A stretch of DNA of 64,000 bases from assembly GCA_963170055.1 (NCBI GenBank), contig CAUJGJ010000083.1:1616101-1680100 (forward strand), given 5' to 3'. Positions 28,783 to 43,240 of this stretch are shown here, piece after piece. Position 1 is the first letter of the stretch; each line of letters opens with the position of its first letter. Below the pieces are notes generated by a model, which was given only the letters and a program-made list of their open reading frames with translations, made no database searches and was not told the DNA's origin. Both the position numbers and the translations under genes were made by a program. Source of the stretch: Halisarca cf. caerulea. Taxonomy: Eukaryota > Porifera > Demospongiae > Chondrillida > Halisarcidae.

Positions 28783-31700
28783 TTATTTTAAATTTTGCAA
28801 AGTTAACATTTTCAAAAGACATTCGAACACTTTGCAAATGTGTAATTTGCACAAAATAAAAGTTACTAAGTTCATTTCATAAGATATTAACAACTTTGGA
28901 AATTTTATTTCAAAGACATTTTTAAATTTTGCAAAGTTAACATTTTCAAAAGACATTCGAACACTTTGCAAATGTTTAATTTGCACAAAATAAAAGTTAC
29001 TAAGTTCATTTCATAAGATATTAACAACTTTGGAAATTTTATTTCAAAGACATTTTTAAATTTTGCAAAGTTAACATTTTCAAAAGACATTCGAACACTT
29101 TGCAAATGTGTAATTTGCACAAAATAAAAGTTACTAAGTTCATTTCATAAGATATTAACAACTGTGGAAATATTATTCGTAAGAGCTTTTTAAATTTTGA
29201 TAAGTTAACATTTTCAAAAGACATTCGAACACTTTGCAAATGTGTAATTTGCACAAAATAAAAGTTACTAAGTTCATTTCATAAGATATTAACAACTTTG
29301 GAAATTTTATTTCAAAGACATTTTTAAATTTTGCAAAGTTAACATTTTCAAAAGACATTCGAACACTTTGCAAATGTGTAATTTGCACAAAATAAAAGTT
29401 ACTAAGTTCATTTCATAAGATATTAACAACTTTGGAAATTTTATTTCAATGACATTATAAAATTTTGCAAAGTTAACATTTTCAAAAGACATTCGAACAC
29501 TTTGCAAATGTGTAATTTGCACAAAATAAAAGTTACTAAGTTCATTTCATAAGATATTAACAACTTTGGAAATATTATTCGTAAGATTATTTTAAATTTT
29601 GATAAGTTAACATTTTCAAAAGACATTCGAACACTTTGCAAATGTGTAATTTGAACAAAATAAAAGTTACTAAGTTCATTTCATAAGATATTAACAACTT
29701 TGGAAATTTTATTTCAAAGACATTTTTAAATTTTGCAAAGTTAACATTTTCAAAAGACATTCGAACACTTTGCAAATGTGTAATTTGCACAAAATAAAAG
29801 TTACTAAGTTCATTTCATAAGATATTAACAACTTTGGAAATTTTATTTCAAAGACATTTTTAAATTTTGCAAAGTTAACATTTTCAAAAGACATTCGAAC
29901 ACTTTGCAAATGTGTAATTTGCACAAAATAAAAGTTACTAAGTTCATTTCATAAGATATTAACAACTTTGGAAATATTATTCGTAAGATTATTTTAAATT
30001 TTGCAAAGTTAACATTTTCAAAAGACATTCGAACACTTTGCAAATGTGTAATTTGAACAAAATAAAAGTTACTAAGTACATTTCATAAGATATTAACAAC
30101 TTTGGAAATTTTATTTCAAAGACATTTTTAAATTTTGCAAAGTTAACATTTTCAAAAGACATTCGAACACTTGCTAATGTGTAATTTGCACAAAATAAAA
30201 GTTACTAAGTTCATTTCATAAGATATTAACAACTTTGGAAATTTTATTCGTAAGATTATTTTAAATTTTGCAAAGTTAACATTTTCAAAAGACATTCGAA
30301 CACTTTGCAAATGTGTAATTTGCACAAAATAAAAGTTACTAAGTTCATTTCATAAGATATTAACAACTTTGGAAATTTTATTTCAAAGACATTTTTAAAT
30401 TTTGCAAAGTTAACATTTTCAAAAGACATTCGAACACTTTGCAAATGTTTAATTTGCACAAAATAAAAGTTACTAAGTTCATTTCATAAGATATTAACAA
30501 CTTTGGAAATTTTATTTCAAAGACATTTTTAAATTTTGCAAAGTTAACATTTTCAAAAGACATTCGAACACTTTGCAAATGTGTAATTTGCACAAAATAA
30601 AAGTTACTAAGTTCATTTCATAAGATATTAACAACTTTGGAAATATTATTCGTAAGATTATTTTAAATTTTGATAAGTTAACATTTTCAAAAGACATTCG
30701 AACACTTTGCAAATGTGTAATTTGAACAAAATAAAAGTTACTAAGTTCATTTCATAAGATATTAACAACTTTGGAAATTTTATTTCAAAGACATTTTTAA
30801 ATTTTGCAAAGTTAACATTTTCAAAAGACATTCGAACACTTTGCAAATGTGTAATTTGCACAAAATAAAAGTTACTAAGTTCATTTCATAAGATATTAAC
30901 AACTTTGGAAATTTTATTTCAAAGACATTTTTAAATTTTGCAAAGTTAACATTTTCAAAAGACATTCGAACACTTTGCAAATGTGTAATTTGCACAAAAT
31001 AAAAGTTACTAAGTTCATTTCATAAGATATTAACAACTTTGGAAATATTATTCGTAAGATTATTTTAAATTTTGATAAGTTAACATTTTCAAAAGACATT
31101 CGAACACTTTGCAAATGTGTAATTTGAACAAAATAAAAGTTACTAAGTTCATTTCATAAGATATTAACAACTTTGGAAATTTTATTTCAAAGACATTTTT
31201 AAATTTTGCAAAGTTAACATTTTCAAAAGACATTCGAACACTTTGCAAATGTGTAATTTGCACAAAATAAAAGTTACTAAGTTCATTTCATAAGATATTA
31301 ACAACTTTGGAAATTTTATTTCAAAGACATTTTTAAATTTTGCAAAGTTAACATTTTCAAAAGACATTCGAACACTTTGCAAATGTGTAATTTGCACAAA
31401 ATAAAAGTTACTAAGTTCATTTCATAAGATATTAACAACTTTGGAAATTTTATTTCAAAGACATTTTTAAATTTTGCAAAGTTAACATTTTCAAAAGACA
31501 TTCGAACACTTTGCAAATGTGTAATTTGCACAAAATAAAAGTTACTAAGTTCATTTCATATGATATTAACAACTTTGGAAATATTATTCGTAAGATTATT
31601 TTAAATTTTGATAAGTTAACATTTTCAAAAGACATTCGAACACTTTGCAAATGTGTAATTTGCACAAAATAAAAGTTACTAAGTTCATTTCATAAGATAT

Positions 31701-34262
31701 TAACAACTTTGGAAATTTTATTTCAAAGACATTTTTAAATTTTGCAAAGTTAACATTTTCAAAAGACATTCGAACACTTTGCAAATGTGTAATTTGCACA
31801 AAATAAAAGTTACTAAGTTCATTTCATAAGATATTAACAACTTTGGAAATTTTATTTCAAAGACATTTTTAAATTTTGCAAAGTTAACATTTTCAAAAGA
31901 CATTCGAACACTTTGCAAATGTGTAATTTGCACAAAATAAAAGTTACTAAGTTCATTTCATAAGATATTAACAACTTTGGAAATTTTATTTCAAAGACAT
32001 TTTTAAATTTTGCAAAGTTAACATTTTCAAAAGACATTCGAACACTTTGCAAATGTGTAATTTGCACAAAATAAAAGTTACTAAGTTCATTTCATAAGAT
32101 ATTAACAACTTTGGAAATTTTATTCGTAAGATTATTTTAAATTTTGCAAAGTTAACATTTTCAAAAGACATTCGAACACTTTGCAAATGTGTAATTTGCA
32201 CAAAATAAAAGTTACTAAGTTCATTTCATAAGATATTAACAACTTTGGAAATTTTATTTCAAAGACATTTTTAAATTTTGCAAAGTTAACATTTTCAAAA
32301 GACATTCGAACACTTTGCAAATGTTTAATTTGCACAAAATAAAAGTTACTAAGTTCATTTCATAAGATATTAACAACTTTGGAAATTTTATTTCAAAGAC
32401 ATTTTTAAATTTTGCAAAGTTAACATTTTCAAAAGACATTCGAACACTTTGCAAATGTGTAATTTGCACAAAATAAAAGTTACTAAGTTCATTTCATAAG
32501 ATATTAACAACTTTGGAAATATTATTCGTAAGAGCTTTTTAAATTTTGATAAGTTAACATTTTCAAAAGACATTCGAACACTTTGCAAATGTGTAATTTG
32601 CACAAAATAAAAGTTACTAAGTTCATTTCATAAGATATTAACAACTTTGGAAATTTTATTTCAAAGACATTTTTAAATTTTGCAAAGTTAACATTTTCAA
32701 AAGACATTCGAACACTTTGCAAATGTGTAATTTGCACAAAATAAAAGTTACTAAGTTCATTTCATAAGATATTAACAACTTTGGAAATTTTATTTCAATG
32801 ACATTATAAAATTTTGCAAAGTTAACATTTTCAAAAGACATTCGAACACTTTGCAAATGTGTAATTTGCACAAAATAAAAGTTACTAAGTTCATTTCATA
32901 AGATATTAACAACTTTGGAAATATTATTCGTAAGATTATTTTAAATTTTGATAAGTTAACATTTTCAAAAGACATTCGAACACTTTGCAAATGTGTAATT
33001 TGAACAAAATAAAAGTTACTAAGTTCATTTCATAAGATATTAACAACTTTGGAAATTTTATTTCAAAGACATTTTTAAATTTTGCAAAGTTAACATTTTC
33101 AAAAGACATTCGAACACTTTGCAAATGTGTAATTTGCACAAAATAAAAGTTACTAAGTTCATTTCATAAGATATTAACAACTTTGGAAATTTTATTTCAA
33201 AGACATTTTTAAATTTTGCAAAGTTAACATTTTCAAAAGACATTCGAACACTTTGCAAATGTGTAATTTGCACAAAATAAAAGTTACTAAGTTCATTTCA
33301 TAAGATATTAACAACTTTGGAAATATTATTCGTAAGATTATTTTAAATTTTGCAAAGTTAACATTTTCAAAAGACATTCGAACACTTTGCAAATGTGTAA
33401 TTTGAACAAAATAAAAGTTACTAAGTACATTTCATAAGATATTAACAACTTTGGAAATTTTATTTCAAAGACATTTTTAAATTTTGCAAAGTTAACATTT
33501 TCAAAAGACATTCGAACACTTGCTAATGTGTAATTTGCACAAAATAAAAGTTATTAAGTTCATTTCATAAGATATTAACAACTTTGGAAATTTTATTCGT
33601 AAGATTATTTTAAATTTTGCAAAGTTAACATTTTCAAAAGACATTCGAACACTTTGCAAATGTGTAATTTGCACAAAATAAAAGTTACTAAGTTCATTTC
33701 ATAAGATATTAACAACTTTGGAAATTTTATTTCAAAGACATTTTTAAATTTTGCAAAGTTAACATTTTCAAAAGACATTCGAACACTTTGCAAATGTTTA
33801 ATTTGCACAAAATAAAAGTTACTAAGTTCATTTCATAAGATATTAACAACTTTGGAAATTTTATTTCAAAGACATTTTTAAATTTTGCAAAGTTAACATT
33901 TTCAAAAGACATTCGAACACTTTGCAAATGTGTAATTTGCACAAAATAAAAGTTACTAAGTTCATTTCATAAGATATTAACAACTTTGGAAATATTATTC
34001 GTAAGATTATTTTAAATTTTGATAAGTTAACATTTTCAAAAGACATTCGAACACTTTGCAAATGTGTAATTTGAACAAAATAAAAGTTACTAAGTTCATT
34101 TCATAAGATATTAACAACTTTGGAAATTTTATTTCAAAGACATTTTTAAATTTTGCAAAGTTAACATTTTCAAAAGACATTCGAACACTTTGCAAATGTG
34201 TAATTTGCACAAAATAAAAGTTACTAAGTTCATTTCATAAGATATTAACAACTTTGGAAATT
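28783..34262. repeat. About 2.1-kb segment duplicated at an offset of 3,349 bp
   Basis: Monomers from 28,783 to about 30,913 recur in the same order at 32,132 to about 34,262. Shared markers include GCAAATGTTTAATTTG, the GAGC-plus-T-run variant of the variable segment (29,192 and 32,533), and TTTCAATGACATTATAAA (29,445 and 32,794). The offset is 25 monomers minus 1 bp, the missing base being that of the 133-bp monomer. Confidence 0.75.
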
Positions 34263-37200
34263 TTATTTCAAAGACATTTTTAAATTTTGCAAAGTTAACA
34301 TTTTCAAAAGACATTCGAACACTTTGCAAATGTGTAATTTGCACAAAATAAAAGTTACTAAGTTCATTTCATAAGATATTAACAACTTTGGAAATATTAT
34401 TCGTAAGATTATTTTAAATTTTGCAAAGTTAACATTTTCAAAAGACATTCGAACACTTTGCAAATGTGTAATTTGAACAAAATAAAAGTTACTAAGTACA
34501 TTTCATAAGATATTAACAACTTTGGAAATTTTATTTCAAAGACATTTTTAAATTTTGCAAAGTTAACATTTTCAAAAGACATTCGAACACTTGCTAATGT
34601 GTAATTTGCACAAAATAAAAGTTACTAAGTTCATTTCATAAGATATTAACAACTTTGGAAATTTTATTCGTAAGATTATTTTAAATTTTGCAAAGTTAAC
34701 ATTTTCAAAAGACATTCGAACACTTTGCAAATGTGTAATTTGCACAAAATAAAAGTTACTAAGTTCATTTCATAAGATATTAACAACTTTGGAAATTTTA
34801 TTTCAAAGACATTTTTAAATTTTGCAAAGTTAACATTTTCAAAAGACATTCGAACACTTTGCAAATGTTTAGTTTGCACAAAATAAAAGTTACTAAGTTC
34901 ATTTCATAAGATATTAACAACTTTGGAAATTTTATTTCAAAGACATTTTTAAATTTTGCAAAGTTAACATTTTCAAAAGACATTCGAACACTTTGCAAAT
35001 GTGTAATTTGCACAAAATAAAAGTTACTAAGTTCATTTCATAAGATATTAACAACTTTGGAAATATTATTCGTAAGAGCTTTTTAAATTTTGATAAGTTA
35101 ACATTTTCAAAAGACATTCGAACACTTTGCAAATGTGTAATTTGCACAAAATAAAAGTTACTAAGTTCATTTCATAAGATATTAACAACTTTGGAAATTT
35201 TATTTCAAAGACATTTTTAAATTTTGCAAAGTTAACATTTTCAAAAGACATTCGAACACTTTGCAAATGTGTAATTTGCACAAAATAAAAGTTACTAAGT
35301 TCATTTCATAAGATATTAACAACTTTGGAAATATTATTCGTAAGATTATTTTAAATTTTGCAAAGTTAACATTTTCAAAAGACATTCGAACACTTTGCAA
35401 ATGTGTAATTTGCACAAAATAAAAGTTACTAAGTTCATTTCATAAGATATTAACAACTTTGGAAATTTTATTTCAAAGACATTTTTAAATTTTGCAAAGT
35501 TAACATTTTCAAAAGACATTCGAACACTTTGCAAATGTGTAATTTGCACAAAATAAAAGTTACTAAGTTCATTTCATAAGATATTAACAACTTTGGAAAT
35601 ATTATTCGTAAGAGCTTTTTAAATTTTGATAAGTTAACATTTTCAAAAGACATTCGAACACTTTGCAAATGTGTAATTTGCACAAAATAAAAGTTACTAA
35701 GTTCATTTCATAAGATATTAACAACTTTGGAAATTTTATTTCAAAGACATTTTTAAATTTTGCAAAGTTAACATTTTCAAAAGACATTCGAACACTTTGC
35801 AAATGTGTAATTTGCACAAAATAAAAGTTACTAAGTTCATTTCATAAGATATTAACAACTTTGGAAATATTATTCGTAAGATTATTTTAAATTTTGCAAA
35901 GTTAACATTTTCAAAAGACATTCGAACACTTTGCAAATGTGTAATTTGCACAAAATAAAAGTTACTAAGTTCATTTCATAAGATATTAACAACTTTGGAA
36001 ATTTTATTTCAAAGACATTTTTAAATTTTGCAAAGTTAACATTTTCAAAAGACATTCGAACACTTTGCAAATGTGTAATTTGCACAAAATAAAAGTTACT
36101 AAGTTCATTTCATAAGATATTAACAACTTTGGAAATTTTATTTCAAAGACATTTTTAAATTTTGCAAAGTTAACATTTTCAAAAGACATTCGAACACTTT
36201 GCAAGTGTGTAATTTGCACAAAATAAAAGTTACTAAGTTCATTTCATAAGATATTAACAACTTTGGAAATTTTATTTCAAAGACATTTTTAAATTTTGCA
36301 AAGTTAACATTTTCAAAAGACATTCGAACACTTTGCAAATGTGTAATTTGCACAAAATAAAAGTTACTAAGTTCATTTCATAACATATTAACAACTTTGG
36401 AAATTTTATTTCAAAGACATTTTTAAATTTTGCAAAGTTAACATTTTCAAAAGACATTCGAACACTTTGCAAATGTGTAATTTGCACAAAATAAAAGTTA
36501 CTAAGTTCATTTCATAAGATATTAACAACTTTGGAAATTTTATTTCAATGACATTATTAAATTTTCCAAAGTTAACATTTTCAAAAGACATTCGAACACT
36601 TTGCAAATGTGTAATTTGCACAAAATAAAAGTTACTAAGTTCATTTCATAAGATATTAACAACTTTGGAAATTTTATTTCAAAGACATTTTTAAATTTTG
36701 CAAAGTTAACATTTTCAAAAGACATTCGAACACTTTGCAAATGTGTAATTTGCACAAAATAAAAGTTACTAAGTTCATTTCATAAGATATTAACAACTTT
36801 GGAAATTTTATTTCAAAGACATTTTTAAATTTTGCAAAGTTAACATTTTCAAAAGACATTCGAACACTTTGCAAATGTGTAATTTGCACAAAATAAAAGT
36901 TACTAAGTTCATTTCATAAGATATTAACAACTTTGGAAATATTATTCGTAAGAGCTTTTTAAATTTTGATAAGTTAACATTTTCAAAAGACATTCGAACA
37001 CTTTGCAAATGTGTAATTTGCACAAAATAAAAGTTACTAAGTTCATTTCATAAGATATTAACAACTTTGGAAATTTTATTTCAAAGACATTTTTAAATTT
37101 TGCAAAGTTAACATTTTCAAAAGACATTCGAACACTTTGCAAATGTGTAATTTGCACAAAATAAAAGTTACTAAGTTCATTTCATAAGATATTAACAACT

Positions 37201-37745
37201 TTGGAAATTTTATTTCAAAGACATTTTTAAATTTTGCAAAGTTAACATTTTCAAAAGACATTCGAACACTTTGCAAGTGTGTAATTTGCACAAAATAAAA
37301 GTTACTAAGTTCATTTCATAAGATATTAACAACTTTGGAAATTTTATTTCAAAGACATTTTTAAATTTTGCAAAGTTAACATTTTCAAAAGACATTCGAA
37401 CACTTTGCAAATGTGTAATTTGCACAAAATAAAAGTTACTAAGTTCATTTCATAACATATTAACAACTTTGGAAATTTTATTTCAAAGACATTTTTAAAT
37501 TTTGCAAAGTTAACATTTTCAAAAGACATTCGAACACTTTGCAAATGTGTAATTTGCACAAAATAAAAGTTACTAAGTTCATTTCATAAGATATTAACAA
37601 CTTTGGAAATTTTATTTCAAAGACATTATTAAATTTTCCAAAGTTAACATTTTCAAAAGACATTCGAACACTTTGCAAATGTGTAATTTGCACAAAATAA
37701 AAGTTACTAAGTTCATTTCATAAGATATTAACAACTTTGGAAATT

Positions 37746-40700
37746 TTATTTCAAAGACATTTTTAAATTTTGCAAAGTTAACATTTTCAAAAGACATTCG
37801 AACACTTTGCAAATGTGTAATTTGCACAAAATAAAAGTTACTAAGTTCATTTCATAAGATATTAACAACTTTGGAAATATTATTCGTAAGAGCTTTTTAA
37901 ATTTTGAGAAGTTAACATTTTCAAAAGACATTCGAACACTTTGCAAATGTGTAATTTACACAAAATAAAAGTTACTAAGTTCATTTCATAAGATATTAAC
38001 AACTTTGGAAATATTATTCGTAAGATTATTTTAAATTTGGAGAAGTTAACATTTTCAAAAGACATTCGAACACTTTGCAAATGTGTAATTTGCACAAAAT
38101 AAAAGTTACTAAGTTCATTTCATAAGATATTAACAACTTTGGAAATTTTATTTCAAAGACATTTTTAAATTTTGCAAAGTTAACATTTTCAAAAGACATT
38201 CGAACACTTTGCAAATGTGTAATTTGCACAAAATAAAAGTTACTAAGTTCATTTCATAACATATTAACAACTTTGGAAATTTTATTTCAAAGACATTTTT
38301 AAATTTTGCAAAGTTAACATTTTCAAAAGACATTCGAACACTTTGCAAATGTGTAATTTGCACAAAATAAAAGTTACTAAGTTCATTTCATAAGATATTA
38401 ACAACTTTGGAAATTTTATTTCAATGACATTATTAAATTTTCCAAAGTTAACATTTTCAAAAGACATTCGAACACTTTGCAAATGTGTAATTTGCACAAA
38501 ATAAAAGTTACTAAGTTCATTTCATAAGATATTAACAACTTTGGAAATTTTATTTCAAAGACATTTTTAAATTTTGCAAAGTTAACATTTTCAAAAGACA
38601 TTCGAACACTTTGCAAATGTGTAATTTGCACAAAATAAAAGTTACTAAGTTCATTTCATAAGATATTAACAACTTTGGAAATATTATTCGTAAGAGCTTT
38701 TTAAATTTTGAGAAGTTAACATTTTCAAAAGACATTCGAACACTTTGCAAATGTGTAATTTACACAAAATAAAAGTTACTAAGTTCATTTCATAAGATAT
38801 TAACAACTTTGGAAATATTATTCGTAAGATTATTTTAAATTTTGAGAAGTTAACATTTTCAAAAGACATTCGAACACTTTGCAAATGTGTAATTTGCACA
38901 AAATAAAAGTTACTAAGTTCATTTCATAAGATATTAACAACTTTGGAAATTTTATTTCAAAGACATTTTTAAATTTTGCAAAGTTAACATTTTCAAAAGA
39001 CATTCGAACACTTTGCAAATGTGTAATTTGCACAAAATAAAAGTTACTAAGTTCATTTCATAAGATATTAACAACTTTGGAAATTTTATTTCAAAGACAT
39101 TTTTAAATTTTGCAAAGTTAACATTTTCAAAAGACATTCGAACACTTTGCAAGTGTGTAATTTGCACAAAATAAAAGTTACTAAGTTCATTTCATAAGAT
39201 ATTAACAACTTTGGAAATTTTATTTCAAAGACATTTTTAAATTTTGCAAAGTTAACATTTTCAAAAGACATTCGAACACTTTGCAAATGTGTAATTTGCA
39301 CAAAATAAAAGTTACTAAGTTCATTTCATAACATATTAACAACTTTGGAAATTTTATTTCAAAGACATTTTTAAATTTTGCAAAGTTAACATTTTCAAAA
39401 GACATTCGAACACTTTGCAAATGTGTAATTTGCACAAAATAAAAGTTACTAAGTTCATTTCATAAGATATTAACAACTTTGGAAATTTTATTTCAATGAC
39501 ATTATTAAATTTTCCAAAGTTAACATTTTCAAAAGACATTCGAACACTTTGCAAATGTGTAATTTGCACAAAATAAAAGTTACTAAGTTCATTTCATAAG
39601 ATATTAACAACTTTGGAAATTTTATTTCAAAGACATTTTTAAATTTTGCAAAGTTAACATTTTCAAAAGACATTCGAACACTTTGCAAATGTGTAATTTG
39701 CACAAAATAAAAGTTACTAAGTTCATTTCATAAGATATTAACAACTTTGGAAATATTATTCGTAAGAGCTTTTTAAATTTTGAGAAGTTAACATTTTCAA
39801 AAGACATTCGAACACTTTGCAAATGTGTAATTTACACAAAATAAAAGTTACTAAGTTCATTTCATAAGATATTAACAACTTTGGAAATATTATTCGTAAG
39901 ATTATTTTAAATTTGGAGAAGTTAACATTTTCAAAAGACATTCGAACACTTTGCAAATGTGTAATTTGCACAAAATAAAAGTTACTAAGTTCATTTCATA
40001 AGATATTAACAACTTTGGAAATTTTATTTCAAAGACATTTTTAAATTTTGCAAAGTTAACATTTTCAAAAGACATTCGAACACTTTGCAAATGTGTAATT
40101 TGCACAAAATAAAAGTTACTAAGTTCATTTCATAACATATTAACAACTTTGGAAATTTTATTTCAAAGACATTTTTAAATTTTGCAAAGTTAACATTTTC
40201 AAAAGACATTCGAACACTTTGCAAATGTGTAATTTGCACAAAATAAAAGTTACTAAGTTCATTTCATAAGATATTAACAACTTTGGAAATTTTATTTCAA
40301 TGACATTATTAAATTTTCCAAAGTTAACATTTTCAAAAGACATTCGAACACTTTGCAAATGTGTAATTTGCACAAAATAAAAGTTACTAAGTTCATTTCA
40401 TAAGATATTTACAACTTTGGAAATTTTATTTCAAAGACATTTTTAAATTTTGCAAAGTTAACATTTTCAAAAGACATTCGAACACTTTGCAAATGTGTAA
40501 TTTGCACAAAATAAAAGTTACTAAGTTCATTTCATAAGATATTAACAACTTTGGAAATATTATTCGTAAGAGCTTTTTAAATTTTGAGAAGTTAACATTT
40601 TCAAAAGACATTCGAACACTTTGCAAATGTGTAATTTACACAAAATATAAGTTACTAAGTTCATTTCATAAGATATTAACAACTTTGGAAATATTATTCG

Positions 40701-43240
40701 TAAGATTATTTTAAATTTTGAGAAGTTAACATTTTCAAAAGACATTCGAACACTTTGCAAATGTGTAATTTGCACAAAATAAAAGTTACTAAGTTCATTT
40801 CATAAGATATTAACAACTTTGGAAATTTTATTTCAAAGACATTTTTAAATTTTGCAAAGTTAACATTTTCAAAAGACATTCGAACACTTTGCAAATGTGT
40901 AATTTGCACAAAATAAAAGTTACTAAGTTCATTTCATAAGATATTAACAACTTTGGAAATTTTATTTCAAAGACATTTTTAAATTTTGCAAAGTTAACAT
41001 TTTCAAAAGACATTCGAACACTTTGCAAGTGTGTAATTTGCACAAAATAAAAGTTACTAAGTTCATTTCATAAGATATTAACAACTTTGGAAATTTTATT
41101 TCAAAGACATTTTTAAATTTTGCAAAGTTAACATTTTCAAAAGACATTCGAACACTTTGCAAATGTGTAATTTGCACAAAATAAAAGTTACTAAGTTCAT
41201 TTCATAAGATATTAACAACTTTGGAAATTTTATTTCAAAGACATTTTTAAATTTTGCAAAGTTAACATTTTCAAAAGACATTCGAACACTTTGCAAATGT
41301 GTAATTTGCACAAAATAAAAGTTACTAAGTTCATTTCATAAGATATTAACAACTTTGGAAATTTTATTTCAATGACATTATTAAATTTTCCAAAGTTAAC
41401 ATTTTCAAAAGACATTCGAACACTTTGCAAATGTGTAATTTGCACAAAATAAAAGTTACTAAGTTCATTTCATAAGATATTAACAACTTTGGAAATTTTA
41501 TTTCAAAGACATTTTTAAATTTTGCAAAGTTAACATTTTCAAAAGACATTCGAACACTTTGCAAATGTGTAATTTGCACAAAATAAAAGTTACTAAGTTC
41601 ATTTCATAAGATATTAACAACTTTGGAAATATTATTCGTAAGAGCTTTTTAAATTTTGAGAAGTTAACATTTTCAAAAGACATTCGAACACTTTGCAAAT
41701 GTGTAATTTACACAAAATAAAAGTTACTAAGTTCATTTCATAAGATATTAACAACTTTGGAAATATTATTCGTAAGATTATTTTAAATTTTTTAGAAGTT
41801 AACATTTTCAAAAGACATTCGAACACTTTGCAAATGTGTAATTTGCACAAAATAAAAGTTACTAAGTTCATTTCATAAGATATTAACAACTTTGGAAATT
41901 TTATTTCAAAGACATTTTTAAATTTTGCAAAGTTAACATTTTCAAAAGACATTCGAACACTTTGCAAATGTGTAATTTGCACAAAATAAAAGTTACTAAG
42001 TTCATTTCATAAGATATTAACAACTTTGGAAATTTTATTTCAAAGACATTTTTAAATTTTGCAAAGTTAACATTTTCAAAAGACATTCGAACACTTTGCA
42101 AATGTGTAATTTGCACAAAATAAAAGTTACTAAGTTCATTTCTTAAAATATCAACAACTTTGGAAATATTATTCGTAAGATTATTTTAAATTTTGCAGAG
42201 GTAACACTTTCAAAAGACATTCGAACACTTTGCAAATGTGTAATTTGCACAAAATGAAAGTTACTAAGTTCATTTCATAAGATATTAACAACTTTGGAAA
42301 TTTTATTTCAAAGACATTTTTAAATTTTGCAAAGTTAACATTTTCAAAAGACATTCGAAAACTTTGCAAATGTGTAATTTGCACAAAATAAAAGTTACTA
42401 AGTTCATTTCATAAGATATTAACAACTTTGGAAATATTATTCGTAAGATTATTTTAAATTTTGATAAGTTAACATTTTCAAAAGACATTCGAACACTTTG
42501 CAAATGTGTAATTTGCACAAAATAAAAGTTACTAAGTTCATTTCATAAGATATTAACAACTTTGGAAATTTTATTTCAAAGACATTTTTAAATTTTGCAA
42601 AGTTAACATTTTCAAAAGACATTCGAACACTTTGCAAGTGTGTAATTTGCACAAAATAAAAGTTACTAAGTTCATTTCATAAGATATTAACAACTTTGGA
42701 AATTTTATTTCAAAGACATTTTTAAATTTTGCAAAGTTAACATTTTCAAAAGACATTCGAACACTTTGCAAATGTGTAATTTGCACAAAATAAAAGTTAC
42801 TAAGTTCATTTCATAACATATTAACAACTTTGGAAATTTTATTTCAAAGACATTTTTAAATTTTGCAAAGTTAACATTTTCAAAAGACATTCGAACACTT
42901 TGCAAATGTGTAATTTGCACAAAATAAAAGTTACTAAGTTCATTTCATAAGATATTAACAACTTTGGAAATTTTATTTCAATGACATTATTAAATTTTCC
43001 AAAGTTAACATTTTCAAAAGACATTCGAACACTTTGCAAATGTGTAATTTGCACAAAATAAAAGTTACTAAGTTCATTTCATAAGATATTAACAACTTTG
43101 GAAATTTTATTTCAAAGACATTTTTAAATTTTGCAAAGTTAACATTTTCAAAAGACATTCGAACACTTTGCAAATGTGTAATTTGCACAAAATAAAAGTT
43201 ACTAAGTTCATTTCATAAGATATTAACAACTTTGGAAATA
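37746..43240. repeat. Alternating 804/1,072-bp higher-order repeat (1,876-bp super-repeat)
   Basis: The marked pair GAGC-plus-T-run with GAGAAG, followed by a monomer with TTTACACAAAAT, recurs with starts near 37,746, 38,550, 39,622, 40,426 and 41,498. The steps alternate 804, 1072, 804, 1072 bp, so the real unit is 1,876 bp (14 monomers). The independent markers CATAACATATT, TTTTCCAAAG and GCAAGTGTG follow the same pattern; GCAAGTGTG recurs at steps of 1072, 1876, 1876 and 1609 bp. The 804-bp half lacks two monomers present in the 1,072-bp half. Confidence 0.8.

Larger units (their letters stand above)
23024..34676. repeat. Three-monomer cassette repeated six times
   Basis: A marked cassette starts near 23,024, 26,897, 28,370, 29,843, 33,192 and 34,263. 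Its first monomer carries TTTGAACAAAAT in place of TTTGCACAAAAT, the next is a 133-bp monomer with CACTTGCTAATG, and the third has a TTTTATTCGTAAG chimeric variable segment. Spacings are 3873, 1473, 1473, 3349 and 1071 bp, that is, multiples of 134 less a base or more for the short monomer. The last three copies also carry AGTACATTTC in place of AGTTCATTTC, so they share a more recent ancestor. Confidence 0.75.
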
